A stretch of DNA of 64,000 bases from Batrachochytrium dendrobatidis JAM81 (lineage: Eukaryota > Chytridiomycota > Chytridiomycetes > Rhizophydiales): assembly GCF_000203795.2 (NCBI RefSeq), contig NW_006281103.1, positions 1,001,658-1,065,657 on the forward strand, in the 5' to 3' direction. This document shows positions 59,152 through 64,000 of this stretch, piece after piece (the stretch's first letter is position 1; every line of letters starts with the position of its first letter). The position numbers were made by a program, and so were the translations under genes. The notes beneath the pieces were generated by a model. The model had not been told where the DNA came from. It saw only the letters and a list, made by a program, of their open reading frames with translations, and ran no database searches.

Positions 59152-60423
59152 ATGGATGTTACTGAGCAATTGGAAGCTCACAAGGAAAAATAGTAAGTGA
59201 AGTACTGTATCTAGCCAGTCCTATAATGCTTACACTATTTGAATTGCTTATATTTTGTCCAATCGATCATGATTTGTTTTAGCGAAAATGTTTCTGTAGA
59301 AAAACCAGTTCCAGTCGAGTTTGATTTACGATGCCTAGCGGCTTTCGACCCAAATCCATTGGATGAAACCGAACTTAGGTACATTCATTAAACCTATTAA
59401 TTACTCATATATTGATACAAGCAATCATCAATATATGATGATTGCTTGTCTGTTGATAAACTGTTCTAACTTGAGTTTACTCAAACTTTAAGATCAAACA
59501 AAGTGGACAACTATCTCAAGCAATGGTCTAGAGATGGTGCTCAGCTACTTATTAATGCAATTTTTGGTCTTGAAACCAACTCGAATGACGATGGCTACTT
59601 TGCCATACTACCTAATTTGATTTCAAGAATTCCTCGTGCCAAGCCTGTAAGCTAAACACTGCAGTCGTGTCTAACCTGTCAGCTTTATATCAATTGTGTT
59701 TACCAACACTTTTATGGTTATATTTGATAGATTCCCAAGGAGAATAACAAGACTCGATGGGAAAAGTTTGCTGCAGTCAAGGGCATCCAAAAAAAGAAGA
59801 AGAGCCGTATGGAGTATGATGAATCTACCCAGACTTACAACCCTCGATATGGATACAAGGGTGGCGAAAAGGATAATCTCAAAGATTGGATCATTGAGGT
59901 TCCTGATAACGCAGGTAATAATCATTCATCTAGGTCGCATAATTGAATCATTTTGATGTCTACTAGATGGGTATTAAGCAGTGTACTGATTGAAATTAAA
60001 TTGATTTATATTATTTTAGATCCTATGGTGGATCAGTATCAACAGAAGCGTGAAGAGAAAAAGGGACGAGTAGAAAAGAACCAAATGCAGCAACGTCGTA
60101 ATGCTCAAGAATCCTACGCAGCAGAAAAGGGAATTGACCACAAACAGATGCGTAAACAGCAAGTATCAAAAATGATTGTCGAGTCAAAAACAGCAACAGC
60201 TTCCTATGGTCGATTCGACAAGAAAATCGAGAATGAGGGGAAAGTCAAGGTGCGCCGAGAGAAGCGAAAGTTTGATAGTGTAGCTATTCCTGCCAATGTG
60301 GAAAAGGATATGCATTTGCGTGTTGCAGAAGATGTTGGAAAGCCAAAAACAAAGGAACCCAAGTTAAATCTCCGAAAGGCTATTCATGAGGTTCGATCGC
60401 AGAAGAAATCGAGGGCAAAATAG
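59152..60423 (+). CDS. RRS1: Ribosome biogenesis regulatory protein Rrs1
   Basis: Nucleolar factor that with Rpf2 brings the 5S RNP into pre-60S particles. Exons 59152-59192, 59283-59378, 59493-59646, 59731-59914 and 60020-60423 give 292 residues. Family marks: VEFDLRCLAAFDPNP, the INAIFGL helix, ILPNLISRIPRAKPIPKE, TRWEKFAAVKGI and YNPRYGYKGG, then a basic C-terminal region typical of nucleolar proteins. Length is as expected for fungi. Intron 2 (59379-59492) holds a perfect 14-bp hairpin. Confidence 0.95.
59417..59449. repeat. Perfect 14-bp inverted repeat in RRS1 intron 2
   Basis: ACAAGCAATCATCA at 59417-59430 and its exact reverse complement at 59436-59449, separated by atata. The stem would lie in the first half of a 114-nt intron. 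Stem and loop lengths are identical to the RPL25 intron hairpin, but the sequences are unrelated. Confidence 0.85.
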
Positions 60424-60659
60424 TGTTTAATAAAAGCTACGGCGTGTCATTTCATCTTGAATAAATTGATTTAGCATTGAAACATGGCGTATTACACTTG
60501 TTTATTATTCTATTTAAAAAAGTTGAATATTGATCGTAAACCACGAGATATGACATGAAGCCAGCATGAACTCGATGGATCACAGTTGAAGTTTGCAAAG
60601 TAAACGGTGTGGAACTGGTTAGGCATTGGTAGCAACCTATGCATTCCAAATGGCATTTA

Positions 60660-63578
60660 TCACATACTCCATGTAGTCTCATTTGTATGTGATTTCAACA
60701 CGCCTTGCAATGCAAACAATTCTTGTTCTTGCATCTGCATTTGAAGTTGCATTTCGGACTGATTCATGACATTGGCAAACATTGATGTATGAAACTCGGA
60801 ACGTTCATGAGCACCATGTCGATACTGCCCTTGCACATTTGATGCATTCTGTAACAGCATTGGGATGCATCGTGGCGTGCCCATTGGGCACAGATGTGAT
60901 GGCATAATTTGCTGAACTACTGGATACTGGTAAAAACAGTACGAATCTGCCAATACATGTTGCGTTATTTCCGGTTGATGTTGAACGTGACGCTGTTGCA
61001 ATATAGGTTGCTGAAGTTGAAATTTTTGCTGCTGTGATGGATGGTAAATATGAAGTGCAAGTTGAGTAGGATGCAAGTGATATTGGGGCTGATGCTGCTG
61101 CTCATGGAGTCGCACCTGGTGTTGTGATTGCGGAATGTTTCTAGACTGATAAATGGGTCGAGCAATTGGAGACGGCGTCATACTCATTGGAATAGAAAGT
61201 GCATGCATACGAGAAATCTCATCTGCATTTAAGGGTGCAGCACACCAATCATAACATCCGTCATTAATCAACCCATAGTGCGCTAACATGTTTTTAAACA
61301 TACAATGAAGGTTATCAAACTCGAGCATGGTGAATGGTCGTAAGCGATCGCGAGTAACATGGAGGAATGTTGCAAGGGGTTGTGCCAATGGTTCATATTC
61401 TGTTCCAAGAAGTCCCGTACAAAATGCGTGAATGGACGCATCGCTTTTGCAATTAGCAATATCTCGATGAGTACGAAGAGCTCCCCATGGAAGTTTGCTT
61501 TTACCGCCTGCGATAAAAAACTGAAGAATTTCAAAGTCATGTCAAAATAGATCGAGTCAGCTCAAATTGAATCCAATAAATTGACAAATCAGCCGCATGA
61601 GCTTTTCAAACCGAGCTTACCATAATGACATAGCCCAATGACTCGAGATCATCCTGCCATGTTGGAACTAAAATGCATTCAAGCATTTTGAAATAACCAA
61701 CTTGAATTAGCAAAATTGCTCTGTTCAAAATCTGTTGCCCAAAGATTAGTTTATATATTTACTTACAGGTTGCACCGTACGTTTGAATAGCCCATGACAT
61801 GAACAAGGGAGTGCCGGTTTGTCCAGGAAGTTTTACTGAAGGTGATGTAGAGTACCCAAAATCAATCAAAATCAGTTTTTTACCATCTGGAGATGTGCAG
61901 ATATTTGAGGGTTTGAGATCAACATGGGCTTGACCAGTACGCTCATAAAAATCACGAGAAAGACTCATCTATAATAAACATATTGTCAGTGGTACTGTAT
62001 AAAAGTTGTGGATTAAACCCAAAGAGTATCTTGAATATCGCGACTTTCAACAAAAAATGGCAACTTACAATATTCAAGGTGAGCATAAGAATCGTTTTTA
62101 GGCTAAATTTGTAAGCACATTTTTCAAACTTGGTTGCGACGCTTTCAGAATGGCAGTCCATGACTAATGCACGCCTTCTTTTGCAGGCTGCAATCAGCTT
62201 TGGGGTATTTCCTATAAAGTTTCAGTGAACGGTTATAATTGTTAAATCAACTGATTTTACTATTACAATGATGCCAAAAAATCTCTAGATCAGAAACATT
62301 CATGTACCTCGTCCAAGTTTGTGAGTATTCAATATTTTCATGGTTTGTAATTCAGCCAAAAATTGTTTCTTATCCTATAGTAAAACATGCAATGTATATT
62401 TCCATTAGCACAGGCTAATTTATCCTTGCCAAACAAAAACTGCACATTTCATTATTGTCATCTTTGCCAATTAAATGGATAGTACATACCTTGACAATCT
62501 TGAGTGCAACAAATTCTTTGCGACTTTCCACTCCAACTTCCTGAGCCAGAAAAACATCACCGCATCCTCCTTTTCCTAAAGTTTGCAGCAGGTTCCATTT
62601 TCGCTTTCCGTTATCAGACGGAACCTATTCATTTTCAAACAAGTTAGAATTTAAAGTGCACTTGTTTGAGCTCAAAATATAGATTTTGCAGACTCGTGGT
62701 GTGCGAGTGAGCCAAATCATCAGCTTATTCGATTTGGTAGTAAACTTTTATTAAAATAAACAGTGATACATGATCGCTTACCTGGTTGCTGTTTCGCGAA
62801 GATACAGTTTTTGCAGAGCTAGGAACCAGTGCGTCTTCCTGTAATAGGTAAAGTCAATACATCAGCTTATAAACCAGAAAATTGGGAAATTAAACGATGA
62901 ATGGAACGACAAAATCCGGGTTACCTTTTTTCTACAAGTAGCCGAAGTGGGAATTTTTCGAATGTCATGACTGATGATGGGGGAAACGGCCATAGTAAGT
63001 GGAGCATGCGGCCTTTCAGGAGAAATGGGAGTTTTTGGAGTACAGATAGCAGTAGCAGTACTAAGTGACACCAAATTTTGCTTTGCTTGACCAATTGGGC
63101 TTGGAAATGCTGCAGTTGCAGGTCGGATTGGAGCTGGAGAAACTAAAACTGATACTGGCAGACAAGGTTGTTTGGTGGAAGTATAGTTTGCAGCGGGATC
63201 GCACTCCAATGCATTGAGATTCTGCTTAATGCCAGGTGAAGAAAATAGCCGAGCAACATCCTGTATCGTATAAAGTTTAAATTTTAGAATGAAAATAAGT
63301 TAAGATGCTGAGGTGCATGAAGCTATTCAAGTAGCAAGGTTTAGTCAGCGAAATTGTAACGCATATCTTTGTATCGATAGAGGCAGACACGAGATGCCGT
63401 AGTGAATTGATGGAATAAATAGAAATGGCGAGTATAAAAGATTCACTAATATACGTAATCCCAGATAGGTTGCCAAAAGTCTTTCAATAGTTTGACAGTT
63501 GTATTAAACGGAACACACCTCATTTGCAATGCTTGATCCAATTAAATCATGGATATGAAACGCTTGCTTAGTGGACAT
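60660..63578 (-). CDS. CK1-like protein kinase with HVD catalytic motif
   Basis: Ser/Thr kinase of the casein kinase 1 / VRK-like group. Exons 63578-63519, 63260-62925, 62838-62782, 62624-62490, 62374-62308, 62211-62069, 61968-61767, 61667-61621, 61520-60660 give 635 residues. After a Pro/Ser-rich N-terminus come GKGGCGDV (glycine loop), VALKIVK (ATP lysine), ALVMDCHSESV (hinge), the catalytic loop AHVDLKPSN (near 281), LILIDFG (near 303), TPLFMS in place of the CK1 GTARYAS, and WQDDLESLGYVIM. The HRD arginine is valine, so this is a non-RD kinase that should not depend on activation-loop phosphorylation; Lys, Asp and Asn are present, so activity is likely. The C-terminal 200 residues are His/Gln-rich. 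Substrates are unknown. Confidence 0.85.
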
Positions 63579-64000
63579 CTGGTTTGCGAAAATCCAAACT
63601 TATGCTATAGATCTGTAAGCAAAATTTGCGACTGTGAAATTACTGGTCCTAATGAATGGGTATGTGTTTGCTGATGTAAATGTAGCAGTATACGTCAAGA
63701 CGGTGGTGGAAATGTAAAGGCGACTTTTATTTCAGGAATGATAAGAAGGCAGGTGCGCTCTTTATGAGATTAGCGTCAGTATAGAAAGTGTATCCATGTA
63801 TAATAAAATGAAGTAATTAGACATACGCCAATGTGTTTTCAAAAATAGCTTGTAGAGCGCAACCCCACGCAAATCTGAATGTAGCCCAACCTATCTGCTA
63901 ATAAAAACAGTAGTTAACCACTCCACCCCAACATATTGTGAATTGGTTCATTCGATCTTCAAACGAGACAGCCTATACGTCTCGACGCGACACTGTCCAC
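63579..64000. promoter_or_regulatory. 5' flank of the CK1-like kinase, right window edge
   Basis: Upstream region of the kinase gene. I see no gene before the window ends; the short CGAGAC...GTCTCG palindrome near 63963-63983 is probably chance. Confidence 0.3.

Noticed and set aside
1..64000. CRISPR arrays, rRNA, intact transposons, integrated viral genes
   Set aside because: No regularly spaced repeats, no terminal inverted repeats with transposase, no reverse transcriptase or capsid-like frames were seen.

Overview
The window is nuclear DNA from a zoosporic true fungus, most likely a chytrid (Chytridiomycota). The evidence is AT-rich intergenic DNA, many short spliceosomal introns (GTATGT/GTAAGT donors, TTTTAG-type acceptors), fungal-style RPL25, RPS10, SDS22, TRM82, RRS1 and a BET bromodomain protein, together with a CFAP58 flagellar protein that non-flagellated fungi lack. 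Genus assignment (Batrachochytrium-like) is only an impression. All gene models were spliced by eye: I chose junctions that keep frame and restore family motifs. About 80 introns are inferred in 21 protein-coding genes.

Layout. 0.8-8.3 kb (minus strand): an SRSF1-type splicing factor, a ClC chloride/proton transporter with two CBS domains, and ribosomal protein uL23 (RPL25). 9-16.8 kb (plus): a tandem array of four paralogous seven-transmembrane receptor-like genes, each with one phase-0 intron at the same place. 17.6-23.4 kb (minus): a 1010-residue disordered/polyQ protein and a multipass membrane RING protein. 23.5-29.7 kb (minus): a large 6TM-cyclase-6TM-cyclase transmembrane adenylyl cyclase. 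30.8-47.1 kb (plus): a protein tyrosine phosphatase with a myristoylation-type N-terminus, SDS22, a BET protein, an acidic hypothetical protein and TRM82. 47.7-48.3 kb (plus): RPS10. 48.5-51.7 kb (minus): CFAP58, divergent from U2AF35 (plus, 52.0-53.4 kb). 53.7-60.4 kb (plus): a coiled-coil/four-FN3 protein, a mitochondrial ribosomal-type protein and RRS1. 60.7-63.6 kb (minus): a CK1-like kinase with an HVD instead of an HRD motif.

The most notable objects are the adenylyl cyclase, whose two catalytic halves appear to be in the reverse order of animal enzymes (C2-like first, C1-like second), and the 7TM array. Both suggest membrane signalling suited to a motile zoospore, although any link between them is inference. 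Others are a ClC with glutamine at the gating-glutamate position, four GC-AG introns all starting GCAAGT, two intronic hairpins with identical geometry (14-bp stem, 5-nt loop), very small exons (7 and 17 nt), and a dispersed motif around CATTTTACGTGAATAC. No CRISPR array, rRNA, convincing tRNA or intact transposon was seen.
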